Notes under the pieces: generated by a model
The model's database searches: none
What the model saw: only the letters and a program-made list of their open reading frames with translations
What the model was told of the DNA's origin: nothing
Made by a program: the position numbers and the translations under genes
Assembly: GCF_048544455.1 (NCBI RefSeq)
Contig: NC_133537.1
Span: 152,622,058 to 152,686,057, forward strand
Reading direction: 5' to 3'
From: Silene latifolia
Lineage: Eukaryota; Streptophyta; Magnoliopsida; Caryophyllales; Caryophyllaceae
DNA length: 64,000 nt
Shown: positions 10,875 to 21,975 of the stretch, one piece after another
How positions within the stretch are numbered: the first letter of the stretch is position 1
How the letters are laid out: each line of letters begins with the position of its first letter

Positions 10875-12400
10875 CTAGAGATCGCCGTCATCTCCCTCTA
10901 GATCACTATCCCATATTTCCTTGGATGCATCACTTGTATTCGGGTCCATGAACTTGTCCTCTTCACTTCCAAGCTCCACCGTGTCCCCTCCGCAAGAATT
11001 ACTGCTCCCTTCCTTTTGTCCCCCGTTTGCCCCTTCATTTGCCCTCTCCGAATTGGGGAAGAGTAAATCCATTTGTGCCCAAGAGGGGAATGCTCCTTCC
11101 TCACTAATCTTTCCCCTTTGAATCATATCGTGGTATTGAGGATAGAGTGCATAATAATTGTCCACGGTAGCTTCATATTGTCGGAAGTGCAAATCTTGTA
11201 GAATTCCCGTTACAAAGTCATCACGAGGAAGGATAAAGGGGTTGGGATGGTTGTACGGTTGATAAAGAAATGGGTAGGGAGGCACTTTGATTTTCTCATC
11301 TTGAGGTTGTTGCTCTTGTTGTTATTGTTGGGGATTTGGAGGTGGTGGTGCTTGCCTTGCTTGGGTTAGGTTTGGAGGGATGAGGTAGGATGGGATTGGT
11401 GATAAAGGTCCTCTTCTTGGTGAGATTCTTGGTAGGCCGGTCATTGGTAGGTAGATTGGATCACTTCCTTTCGTTATCCACTTGATCCTTTTATCAACCC
11501 CCTCAAGGGTTATCCAATGATTATGAATAAGAAGAAGGTCTTCATTTATCCTTGTATTTCCGGAAAGAGGAGCATACTCATTATTCTTATTGAATTTTGG
11601 ATTGAAATGCTTTGTAATCTTCGTAATGAGCCCTCCATTAACAATGTGTCTCATCCCATCATCATCACCGTTCCTAAACTTTGCCCATTTTTCGAGTAGC
11701 ACAAGAGGCGCATTGAAGCGGTACCCACCCCTTCCTTGGATATTGAGATAAGACTCCATGAACACAAGGTCAAGTTCGTTCACTATTGCCGGATCTCGGC
11801 GAGGAACCGGTAAGTAAGTCTCAAAATAGGATTTTGAATGTGGAAAGCTAGACACTCCTTGATGTACATGAAATCTCGGCCGGTCATGGCCCTCCATAAG
11901 GGTGCAACACTATATCTCTTTGGTTTTGATGTCCGGGTAGGCGAGACATCGAGACCAAGCACATTAGCAAATTCCACTAGAGTCATCATTCTTGAAACAC
12001 TTTCCAACCTAAATTCTATGCATATTATTCTATTCAAGGTTGTAATCTTCAAGAAGCTCAAAAATTCAAGCACAAGGGATCGGTAAGTTTGCTCATGCAT
12101 GTGGAAAAGGGTAGAGAGACCAAACAACTCAAAAAGAGCTTCCATTTGGTGATAAATCCCAAGTTTCCTCAAAGTATCATGACATAAAAACTTAGTAGGG
12201 AGAATGTTCTTACGAAGAAGTCGGTGGAAAACGAGTCTTTGCACATCATTGACGAATTCAACATTTGAGAAATCATCAAGTCTTGTAAGATCCACAATTT
12301 CTTCATGCTCCTTTCTTAATGTGTTGATATGGGAGGTAGAAGAGCTTCCTCTTACCCTTGGTCTTCTCCTATCCCTAAAGGAAGATCCCTTTGGTGGCAT
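10875..12400 (-). pseudogene. Athila ORF1-type gene, frameshifted (AM-in)
   Basis: This is homologous to the intact ORF1 at 2338-3924. Part one (12400-11783) starts MPPKGSSFRDRRRPR and has LPTKFL, LVLEFLSFL and IEFRLESVSRM in the family order. The frame shifts by one near 11790-11800 and continues in the frame 11897-11322 (MESYLNIQG). Inside a CAA-repeat glutamine run a TAA at 11322-11324 stops it. The same frame goes on from 11321 to 10875 and ends with an acidic tail (SDLEGDDGDL). One small indel and one probable CAA to TAA change therefore separate it from an intact gene. Confidence 0.85.
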
Positions 12401-13304
12401 TTGTTGATTGTTGAGTTGGAATTTTTGATTTGTTAAAGTATAAAGATGCTCCTTGTAGATTGAATGTTGCTTTTGGAACCCTAGAAAATTGGGGCTTTTT
12501 GATTTTGTGGGGTAAAAGAGTGATTGGGATATGCTTTGGAGTCATAAGGAAGTGGGTTTTTATAATACAAGTGGAAGGAAGGGTGACGTGTCACAAATTG
12601 TGTGGTGGGGTGTAATAAAAATAGGAAAAATCGTGGTTGATTTACCGCAGGAAGACGAGCGGATTCGAGCATAAGACGCTCGGTTTCCAGCTTTTCGGGA
12701 CGAGCGGATTTGAGGGAAGACGACCGGATTATGTCACAGTTGATTCTCCAAAAATATGACGCCGCTAAGACGGGCGTCTCGAGCCCAAGACTCTCGGATT
12801 TTCTGAAAGGAGACGGGCGTCTTTTCCCAAAGACGGGCGGATTCTAAGACAGTAACTTTTCTTGAAATGCACTGGCAAAAATACGGGCATCTTTTTGCAA
12901 AGACGGGCGGATTCCTCAGGTCGAGCGTCTTCTCTGTCAGGACGCTCGGATTCTTCGACAGTCCCAAAATTTCAATTTCACAGCCTAAAAGGACGGACGG
13001 ATTCTGCCAAAAACGCCCGGATTCCAGCAGGACGGGCGGATTCCAGGGAAGACGCTCGGGTTCCTTGCTGCAGATTTTTCTTTGTTTTCCTTGACTTCGA
13101 CAAATGCTTCCCCACACTTGAAGATTGGTTCTTTCCTTCATTCAAAAGTCGTTAGTGACCCTCCCTCACTTACTCTGACTGAAAGAGTTTATGTTTATAA
13201 TTAAAGGAATGCAACAAAATTATAAATACAAGTTAGAGGGTTAGTATATTTACAAGTGGTGGTTTAGGGAGGACTCCACCAAACTCTCCCTTTTGATGAT
13301 TCTT
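12401..13304 (-). other. Spacer between integrase and ORF1 (AM-in)
   Basis: About 900 bases with no coding potential. It carries a dense GACGGGCGTC/GACGCTCGGATT cluster at 12648-13065. Bases 13250-13292 match the sequence that follows protease in AM-out, which places the missing-pol junction of AM-out. Confidence 0.7.
12648..13065. repeat. GACGGGCGTC / GACGCTCGGATT repeat cluster
   Basis: Roughly 15 degenerate units occur, including GACGGGCGTCT, GACGGGCGGATT and GACGCTCGGATT. The cluster is collinear with those in AM-out and A+ between the last enzyme ORF and ORF1. Confidence 0.85.
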
Positions 13305-14192
13305 TCAAGGATGAGAAGGCCCGAGGTAGGTGACCTCGACCTCTCCAATAAACGCTCCCTCGTAGTATGGCTTCAACCTTTGACCATTGACCTTGAACTT
13401 GCTTCCATCTTCCGCCTTGATTTCAAAATCCCCATATTTTCCAACTTCGGTTATCACATAGGGACCCATCCATCTAGAGTTCAATTTTTTCGGAAAGAGT
13501 CGGTAGCGGGAATTGAATAGAAGGACTTTATCCCCTTTGTGCAAGGCTTTTTGTTTAATCCTCTTGTCATGAAGCAATTTTGTCCTTTCCTTGTAGATCT
13601 TGGCATTTTCATAGGATTGTAGTCGGAATTCCTCCAACTCTTGAATTTGAATCATCCTCTTTTGACCACTCAATTTGAGATCAAGGTTAAGTGCTCGGAT
13701 TGCCCAAAAAGCTTTGTACTCCAATTCGATTGGCAAGTGGCATGCTTTTCCATAGACAAGCTTGTAAGGGGAGGCTCCTATGGGAGTCTTATAGGCCATC
13801 CTATAAGCCCAAAGAGCGTCATCAAGCTTTGTGCTCCAATCTTTTCGGGTCTTGTTCACAACTTTCTCAAGGATTTGCTTGATCTCTCTATTCGAAACTT
13901 CAACTTGACCGCTTGTTTGAGGATGATATCCCAAGCCGGTTCTATGTTGAACACCATATTTGGTCAAAAGAGATGCTAGTTTCTTTTCATGAAAATGCGT
14001 TCCTCCATCACTTATGATTGCTCTAGGAACTCCAAATCTCGGGAAGATTATTTTCTTGAAGAGTTTGGTGACCGTTTTTGCATCATTATTTGGAGTGGCA
14101 GTTGCCTCCACCCACTTTGAGACGTAGTCTACGGCCACAAGGATATACTTATTCCCATTGGATGTCACAAACGGACCTTGGTAGTCGATCCC
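13305..14192 (-). pseudogene. int: Integrase core and C-terminal domain (AM-in pol, after in-frame stop)
   Basis: This continues the pol frame after the TAG at 14193-14195. The first catalytic Asp lies in GIDYQGPF immediately after the stop; the second is in IISDGGTHF; Glu is in the [14 protein letters not shown] block, so the DDE triad is complete. The C-terminal region carries [11 protein letters not shown] and SRWMGPYVI, the GPF/Y-like module common in Ty3/gypsy integrases. There is no chromodomain, as expected for Athila. The frame ends at TAG or equivalent at 13305. The part is intact but can only be made by readthrough of the upstream stop or on its own. Confidence 0.85.
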
Positions 14193-16622
14193 CTAAACAT
14201 CGAAGGTCTTCACCTTTAGAATGCCCCTTTGTGGCATTTCGTTCCTCCAAGAGATATTCCCCGTTCTTTGACAAGCATCACAATGAATGATGAATTCCCT
14301 TGTGTCTTGAAACATTGTAGGCCAATAGAAGCCCGATTGAAGAATTTTTGCAATGGTCCTCCTTGCTCCATGGTGCCCACCGTAGGGTGATGAGTGACAC
14401 CCTTCTAAGATTCTTTGGACTTCCCGTTGAGGGATGCATCTCCGGTAGAGCCCATCACTACACTCTTTGTAGAGGTTTGGGTCATCCCAAAAGTACCTCT
14501 TTACTTCGAATAGGAACCTCTTTCTTTGGTTGTGGTTCAAATTTGGAGGGAGTACTTTTCCAACAATATAGTTGGCATAATCGGCAAACCATGGGGTGAT
14601 GTGCCTTTCAAGTTGTGTTTGAATGGCCATCAAGATATCGTCGGGAAATGAGTCATTGATCAGTGTTTCTCCTTGTTCATCATGAAACCGGATCCTTGAC
14701 AAGTGATCCGCCACTACATTTTCGGCTCCTTTCTTGTCCCTTATTTCTAAGTCAAATTCTTGAAGAAGCAAAATCCATCTCAACAACCTTGGTTTTGCCT
14801 CCTTCTTTATCAAGAGATGTCGGAGAGCATGGTGATCCGAAAAGACAATTACCTTGGATCCAAGTAAGTAGGAACGGAATTTGTCCAAAGCATAGACAAT
14901 GGCAAGAAGCTCTTTTCCGGTGGTATCATAGTTCACTTGGGAGGGATCAAGAGTCTTGCTTGTATAATAGATGGCATGAAGAGCTCTCCTTACCCGTTGG
15001 CCAAGAACCGCTCCAACGGCGTAGTTACTAGCATCACACATAATCTCGAACGGTAGTTCCCAATTTGGAAGTTGAATGATTGGTGCCGAGATTAGTGCTT
15101 CCTTGATTCTATTAAAGGCTTCAACACACTCATCAGTAAAATGGAATTGGGCATCTTTAAGTAAGAGTTGAGTGAGGGGTTTCGTTATTTTTGAAAAATC
15201 TTTTATGAAACGGCGATAGAAACCCGCGTGACCGAGAAAACTTCTCACCCCTCTAACATTCACGGGAGGTGGGAGTTTCTCTATCACCTCAACCTTAGCC
15301 TTATCGACCTCGATGCCCTTTTCCGAAATTAAATGACCCAAAACAATTCCTTCATTGACCATGAAGTGACACTTTTCCCAATTTAAAACAAGACTAACAT
15401 CTTCACATTTTTGCAATACAAGAGAAATATTATGCAAACATGAGTCAAAGTCCTTTCCATAAACACTAAAATCATCCATAAAAACTTCCATTATGGTCTC
15501 TAGGTAGTCGGAGAAGACACTCATCATGCATCTTTGGAAAGTGGCGGGGGCATTACATAAGCCAAAAGGCATCCTTCTATATGCAAAAGTACCATAAGGG
15601 CATGTGAAGGTGGTCTTATGTTGGTCATCCGGGTGTATAGGGATTTGAAAGAATCCCGAATACCCGTCAAGGTAACAAAAGAATTTGTTGGAGGCTAACC
15701 TCTCAAGCATTTGGTCAATGAATGGTAGGGGGAAATGATCCTTTCTTGTTGCGGAATTCAATTTTCGATAGTCAATACACATACGCCAACCGGTGATCTT
15801 CCTTGTGGGTATTAGCTCATTCTTTTCGTTTGTCACCACCGTGGTAACTCCTTTCTTAGGTACCACTTGAACGGGGCTAACCCATAAAGAATCCGATATG
15901 GGATATATGATTCCCGCATCAAGTAATTTCATAACCTCTCCTTTGACAACTTCTTGCATGTGGGGGTTCAATCTTCTTTGAGGTTGAATGGTAGGTCTAT
16001 GGTCCTCCTCTACATGAATTCTATGCATGCAAAATTTGGGACTTATCCCCTTAAGGTCATCTAGACTATAACCTATAGCCTTCTCATGTTGTTTCAACAC
16101 GTCAAGCAATTTTCCCAATTGGTTCTCATCAAGTCTATCATTAACAATCACGGGTTTGGTCTTTGATTCATCAAGGTAAGCATATTTCAAATTTGGGGGA
16201 AGGGTTTTTAGAGTAGGAGTTTGTACCTCACTTTCCTCCTTTGAGGGTTCATTGAGAATTTGCTCTATCTCCATTAGGCATTCCATTCTCATGGCATATT
16301 CAACTTGTTCTTCATTCTCATCAATCTCATCACCTTCGAATTCCATGACGAATTCCTTTTGCTCTTGAGCTTGTAAGATGTCTTCTAGGATGGATTGCTC
16401 ATCTTATATAGGTTGACATGCTTCCACAAGGATGTTATGCACTAATTCGGATTGTGCATGAGTAAGTTCTTTGTTAGCTAGAGCGGCCTCAAAAAGATCT
16501 ACCTCAAATTCCCAATACATATTTTAAGCCTCACTTGCTTCCAAGGCTTCCAATTCTTGCATGGGATCATTGAAAAAAGGTATACTTAAGTGGTCCTCTA
16601 CAAAACAATCTATAAGGTCCAT
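14193..16622 (-). pseudogene. pol: Pol: reverse transcriptase, RNase H and integrase zinc finger (AM-in)
   Basis: One frame runs from an ATG at 16622 with in-frame TAA stops at 16524-16526 and 16404-16406. It is then open for 717 codons (16346-14196) and is closed by TAG at 14193-14195. Numbered from 16346, RT has [14 protein letters not shown] near residue 227 and FMDDFSVYG near 290 (FMDD in place of YxDD, common in this clade). RNase H has [13 protein letters not shown] near 440, and HALRHL follows. The HHCC integrase finger ([10 protein letters not shown] to CDACQRTG) is near 640-690. The TAG replaces what should be Trp before GID (TGG to TAG). The ATG follows the leader directly: no gag or protease precedes it. 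It is a recently inactivated polymerase gene. Confidence 0.9.
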
Positions 16623-16743
16623 CTTGTAAAATATCAAACAACTTGAAAATAGTTAGAACAAACCTTGAGGAGTTTTACTTCCCCAAGGCAAAGAAAGACA
16701 CAACTAATAACAATACAAAAAAATCTAAATCAAGTTAACACCG

Positions 16744-16761
16744 TCCCCGGCAACAACGCCA
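16744..16761 (-). other. Primer-binding site, tRNA-Asp type (AM-in)
   Basis: TCCCCGGCAACAACGCCA on the plus strand matches a tRNA-Asp 3' end except for one G to A. It lies four bases from the LTR at 16766. Confidence 0.9.
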
Positions 16762-16765
16762 TTTT

Positions 16766-18551
16766 TGGTCGTGTTCCCTCGTGGGGTTTAGTTTTCAGTA
16801 CTTGTCGTTAGGATCACCTAGACCAAAACACAATTTATAACTTCACCAACAACTCTACAATTAGTAAAGAGGCAAGTAAAAATCGGATCCCAAGGGACGA
16901 GAATTGAGATGAGATTTCTATTGCAACTAGTGGTGTCTAAGGGTGTCACAATTGGGGTTTGAAGTAGAAGATCACTAAACTAAATAGCAATGAAAGCAAA
17001 CAAGCAAGATGGATTAAAAGGGATGTAAACAATTGATAAAAGGCACTAGGGTGTCATGGGGTCATAGGAGATTCATGGGAATTGATCATACAAACATATT
17101 CTTAAGTTATAAGCAAGCAATTATTGTTGTGATGGATCGAGTTGGTTTATATCTTACAATCCTAGGAAAGTTTGGGTCCCGGAGCCGAATCGATTAGATT
17201 GTTCAACACCTACAAGTCGACTTAATCTTCCCTACTCAACAATATGCATGGTCTAATGAGACTCGAGTTGGTTTATGTCTTACAAGTCTCATTGAAAAGA
17301 TAGGTGATGGTAGTAAATGCAAGGATTCATAGGCTTAGCATTTCATCAAACATAACATGTGCATAAGTTGAGATCACAACAAGCAAGCAAATAAACTATG
17401 AAAGCATATTAATTTAAGCATGAATCATTCCCCATGTTGGTTTCCCCTAATTACCCATTAACCCTAGCTAAGGAAACTACTCACTCATTATCATGTTGAA
17501 CATGCTAGCAAGGTTGTCAATCATACCAACAAAGTTAAACATGATGAATAAATGAAAGTGATTAACAATAATTAAAAAGGGATTAAGAGAATTATACCTA
17601 CTAATGATTCCAATAATAAAGCAAAGAATAAAAGTACTTGATGCTTGATTGGAAGGTTGTCAATCTCCCAATGATAACCCAAATAATCTTCAATTACCCA
17701 AAATAAAGGATGAACAAGAGAGAGATTATGGAATTAAAAACTTGTATTAAAACTTGATTAAATGTTTATTACAAGATTAAAGAGAGATTTGATTGATATT
17801 AACTACTCTAAATATTGCTAAGAAGAACATCCTCTTTTAATTAGACTAATGGGGTATTTATAGTGGGGATTAGGTGCAAGAATTAGGGTTAACTAAGGGC
17901 TTAAATGACGATTAAGTCCCTTGTTGAGGAATCGCCGGTCTCTTAGGGAGACTCTGGTCTCTAGGGAGACTCCGGTCTCTAGAAAAAGATGTGCATCCTT
18001 CCTTGAAGCTTGTAGAAGACGAAATGGGACTGTCTGGGAATCCGGGCGTCTTTAGCACGGGACGGGCGGATTTGGCAGCTTCTGGACGGGCGTCCAGGGG
18101 GTGAAGACGGGCGTCTTCTGGAGATTCTGCCCGGGCGTCTTGTGGAGGAAGACGCACGGGTTGTGGGTGAGGGACGGGCGTCTTCAGGGGAAGACGCACG
18201 GATTGTTAGGCAGTCTCGTTCCTTCTTCTTTTCTTCCTTTTTCTTCATAAAATCCTTGAGGATTTCCTCGGGGATGCAAGGATCTTTTCTCATCATTGCC
18301 CATCTACTATAGTATGTACAAAGGCCTTCTAATCTTGTCTCTCTTTAATGCTTGGTCATTGAATTCAATCAATTTAGCCTCATTTTGCCATGAAAATGCA
18401 AGGTTTGCACTCCTTTCCTACCAAGGACACAAAACCTCAAAGAATATGCAAAACAAAGAACTAAAGACAATAAATGACCCAAATATGCACTAAAAAGCAT
18501 GGGAACAAGGCTAATTCGGGGACTAAATATGCTCTAATTATGGTCACATCA
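16766..18551 (-). repeat. 5' LTR of AM-in (1786 bp)
   Basis: It has the same ends as 7051-8834 (TGATGTGACC to ACACGACCA in sense). The flank beyond it is AATCT at 18552-18556, the right target duplication, followed by gag of AM-out. The GACGGGCGTC cluster is at 18035-18205. Confidence 0.9.
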
Positions 18552-19233
18552 AATCTTCATAAAGACCGTTCCAAAATTGTTGTACCAAGAACCACTCGCT
18601 AAGTCCATGATGAGGACATGAGCGACAAATTCCCTTGAATCGCTCCCAAGCATCATACAAGGATTCTTCATCTCTTTGCTTAAAGCCCGTAATTTGAGCT
18701 CTTAGCATGTTAGTCTTTTCCGGTGGATAGAAATTTTTGTAGAAAGCTAGAGCCAACTTTTTCTAAGAATCAATTCCGAGAGTAGCCTTCTCAAGGCCTT
18801 TCAACCATTAATTCGCGGTGCCAATTAGAGAAAAAGGAAATATGACCCATCGAATTTGGTCTTGAGTTACACCGGTTTGAGAAATCGCATCACAATAGTC
18901 GCAAAAAGTCTCCATATGAGAATGAGGGTCTTCACTTGGCATCCCCACAAATTGGCTTCTTTCGACTAATTGAATAAATGCGGATTTGGCGATAAAATTT
19001 CCGGTTAGATGTTGTGGTGTGGGAGTACCATTGGGTAGGTTCTCCTCGGTGGGTACGGAATGTAATAAAAACTTAGGCATTGTGGGTTGATTTTGTCTTG
19101 GGTTCTCCTTACCTTCTCTTGCAAAAGGGTTGATGAACTCAATAGTATTTGGTTGAAGTCTTCTATTGGTTGTCAAAGTCCTTTCAATTTCGCGATCAAA
19201 GGGTAACAAGTCACCTTGTGATCTTCTAGACAT
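18552..19233 (-). pseudogene. gag: Gag N-terminal part, copy 1 (AM-out)
   Basis: It starts MSRRSQGDLLPFDREIERTL and holds a retrotransposon gag (capsid-like) region: FIQLVERSQF, then GMPSEDPHSHMETFCDYC, WVIFPFSL and YDAWERFKGICRSCPHH. In-frame stops lie at 18808-18810 (TAA; the other copies read KQ) and 18763-18765 (TAG, Trp in the other copies). The AM-in LTR cuts it after the codons for YED. Its natural continuation is 7045-4971. This copy lacks the 4-base deletion of copies 2 and 3. Confidence 0.85.
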
Positions 19234-19351
19234 ACAAAATATCAAACAACTCGAAAATAGTTAGAAAAAACCTTGAGGAGTTTTACTTCCCCAAGGCAAA
19301 GAAAGACACTACTAATAACAATGTAAGAAAATCTAAATCAAGTTAACACCG

Positions 19352-19369
19352 TCCCCGGCAACGGCGCCA
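19352..19369 (-). other. Primer-binding site, tRNA-Asp (unit 1)
   Basis: TCCCCGGCAACGGCGCCA is a perfect tRNA-Asp 3' end, four bases from the LTR at 19374. Confidence 0.9.
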
Positions 19370-19373
19370 TTTT

Positions 19374-21157
19374 TGGCCGTGTTCCCTCGTGGGGTTTAGT
19401 TTTCAGTACTTGTCGTTAGGAGCACCTAGACCAAAACACAATTTATAACTTCACAAACAATTCTACAATTAGTAAAGAGGCAAGTAAAGGTCGGATCCCA
19501 AGGGACGGGAATTGAGATGAGATTTCTATTGCAACTAGTGGTGTCTAAGGGTGTCACAATTGGGGTTTAAAGTAGAAGATCACTAAACTAAATAGCAATG
19601 AAAGTAAACAAGCAAGATGAATAAAAAAGGGTGTAAACAATTGATAAATGGCACTAGGGTGTCATGGGGTCATAGGGGATTCATGGGAATTGATCATACA
19701 AACATATTCTCAAGTTATAAGCAAGCAATTAATGTTGTGATAAATCGAGTTGGTTTATATCTTACAATCCTAGGAAAGTTTGGGTCCCGGAGCCGAATCG
19801 ATTAGATTGTACAACACCTATAAGTCGACTTAATCTTCCCTACTCAACAATATGCATGGTCTAATGAGACTCGAGTTGGTTTATGTCTTACAAGTCTCAT
19901 TGAAAAGATAGGTGATGGGTAAAAAATGCAAGGATTCATAGGCTCACATTTCATCAAACATAACATGTGCATAAGTTGAGATCACAACAAGCAAGCAAAT
20001 AAACTATGAAAGCATATTAATTTAAGCATGAATCATTCCCCATGTTGGTTTCCCCTAATTACCCATTAACCCTAGCTAAGGAAACTACTCACTCATTATC
20101 ATGTTGAACATGCTAGCAAGGTTGTCAATCATACCAACAAAGTGAAACATGATGAATAAATGAAAGTGATTAACAATAATTAAAAAGGGATTAAGAGAAT
20201 TATACCTACTAATGATTCCAATAATAAAGCAAAGAATAAAAGAAGTACTTGATGCTTGATTGGAAGGTTGTCAATCTCCCAATGATAACCCAAATAATCT
20301 TCAATTACCCAAAATAAAGGATGAACAAGAGAGAGATTAAGGAATTAAAACTTGTATTAAAACTTGATTAAATGTTGATTACAAAAGTAAAGAGAGATTT
20401 GATTGATATTAACTACTCTAAAGATTTCTAAGAAGAACATCCTCTTCTAATTAGACTAATGGGGTATTTATAGTGGGGATTAGGTGCATGAATTAGGGTT
20501 AACTAAGGGCTTAAATGACGATTAAGTCCCTTATTAAGGAATCACCGGTCTCTTAGGGAGACTCCGGTCTCTAGGGAGACTCCGGTCTCTAGAAAAAGAT
20601 GTTCATCCTTCCTTGAAGCTTGTAGAAGACAAAATGGGACTGTCTGGGAATCCGGGCGTCTTTAGCACGGGACGGGCGGATTTGGCAGCTTCTGAACGGG
20701 CGTCCAGGGGGTGAAGACGGGTGTCTTCTGGAGATTCTGCCCGGGCGTCTTATGGAGATGCACGGGTTGTGGGTGAGGGACAGGCGTCTTCAGGGGAAGA
20801 CGCACGGATTGTTAGGCAGTCTCGTTCCTTCTTCTTTTCTTCCTTTTTCTTCATAAAATCCTTGAGAATTTCCTCGGGGATGCAAGGATCTTTTCTCATC
20901 ATTGCCCATCTACTATAGTATGTACAAAGGCCTTCTAATCTTGTCTCTCTTTAATGCTTGGTCATTGAATTCAATCAATTTAGCCTCATTTTGCCATGAA
21001 AATGCAAGGTTTGCACTCCTTTCCTACCAAGGACACAAAACCTCAAAGAATATGCAAAACAAAGAACTAAAGACAATAAATGACCCAAATATGCACTAAA
21101 AAGCATGGGAACAAGGCTAATTCGGGGACTAAATATGCTCTAATTATGGTCACATCA
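19374..21157 (-). repeat. LTR of tandem unit 1 (1784 bp)
   Basis: It has the same family and ends as the AM-in LTRs, apart from GGCCGTG for GGTCGTG near the sense 3' end. AATCT and a gag fragment follow at 21158 instead of genomic flank, which shows a recombination origin. Much of its sequence around 20721-20918 is identical to the 3' LTR of AM-in. Confidence 0.9.
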
Positions 21158-21835
21158 AATCTTCATAAAGACCGTTCCAAAATTGTTGTACCATGAACCA
21201 CTCGCTAAGTCCATGATGAGGACATGAGCGACAAATTCCCTTGAATCGCTCCCAAGCATCATACAAGGATTCTTCATCTCTTTGCTTAAAGCCCGTAATT
21301 TGAGCTCTTAGCATGTTAGTCTTTTCCGGTGGAACTTTTTGTAGAAAGCTAGAGCCAACTTTTTCCAAGAATCAATTCCGAGAGTAGCCTTCTCAAGGCC
21401 TTTCAACCATTGTTTCGCGGTGCCAATTAGAGAAAAAGGAAATATGACCCATCGAATTTGGTCTTGAGTTACACCGGTTTGAGAAATCGCATCACAATAG
21501 TCGCAAAAAGTCTCCATATGAGAATGAGGGTCTTCACTTGGCATCCCCCCAAATTGGCTTCTTTCGACTAATTGAATAAATGCGGATTTGGCGATAAAAT
21601 TTCCGGTTAGATGTTGTGGTGTGGGAGTACCATTGGGTAGGTTTTCCTCGGTGGGTACGGAATGTGATGAAAACTTAGGCATTGTGGGTATTTTTTGTGT
21701 TGGGTTCTCCTTACCTTCTCTTGCAAAAGGGTTGATAAACTCAATAGTATTTGGTTGAAGTCTTCTATTGGTTGTCAAAGTCCTTTCAATTTCGCGATCA
21801 AAGGGTAACAAGTCACCTTGCGATCTTCTAGACAT
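21158..21835 (-). pseudogene. gag: Gag N-terminal part, copy 2
   Basis: The frame is open from the ATG at 21835 through the capsid-like region to WKKLALAFYKKFHRKRL. A 4-base deletion near 21330 (relative to copy 1) then shifts the frame. The remainder (PPEKTNMLRAQITGF to NGLYEDLM) is in another frame and ends inside the next LTR. Non-functional. Confidence 0.85.
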
Positions 21836-21953
21836 ACAAAATATCAAACAACTCGAAAATAGTTAGAACAAACCTTGAGGAGTTTTACTTCCCCAAGGCA
21901 AAAAAAGACACAACTAATAACAATGTAAGAAAATCTAAATCAAGTTTACACCG

Positions 21954-21971
21954 TCCCCGGCAACGGCGCCA
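21954..21971 (-). other. Primer-binding site, tRNA-Asp (unit 2)
   Basis: A perfect match to the tRNA-Asp 3' end, four bases from the LTR at 21976. Confidence 0.9.
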
Positions 21972-21975
21972 TTTT

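Larger units (their letters stand above)
7051..18551 (-). mobile_element. AM-in: complete Athila-like element with pol and ORF1 but no gag-protease
   Basis: This 11.5-kb element has near-identical LTRs (7051-8834 and 16766-18551), a tRNA-Asp primer site, pol (16622-13305), a damaged ORF1 (12400-10875), and a 2-kb 3' noncoding region ending in a purine-rich tract next to the 3' LTR. It is inserted into gag of AM-out with the duplication AATCT. From the primer site to pol is only about 120 bases: the leader runs directly into the pol start, where AM-out's leader runs into gag. It therefore lacks capsid, nucleocapsid and protease. Confidence 0.9.

Noticed and set aside
13305-16622. A host gene or domesticated polymerase
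   Set aside because: It is flanked by primer site, LTRs and target duplications and is disrupted by stops.
7051-18551. AM-in as an intact autonomous element
   Set aside because: It has no gag or protease, three in-frame stops in pol and a broken ORF1.
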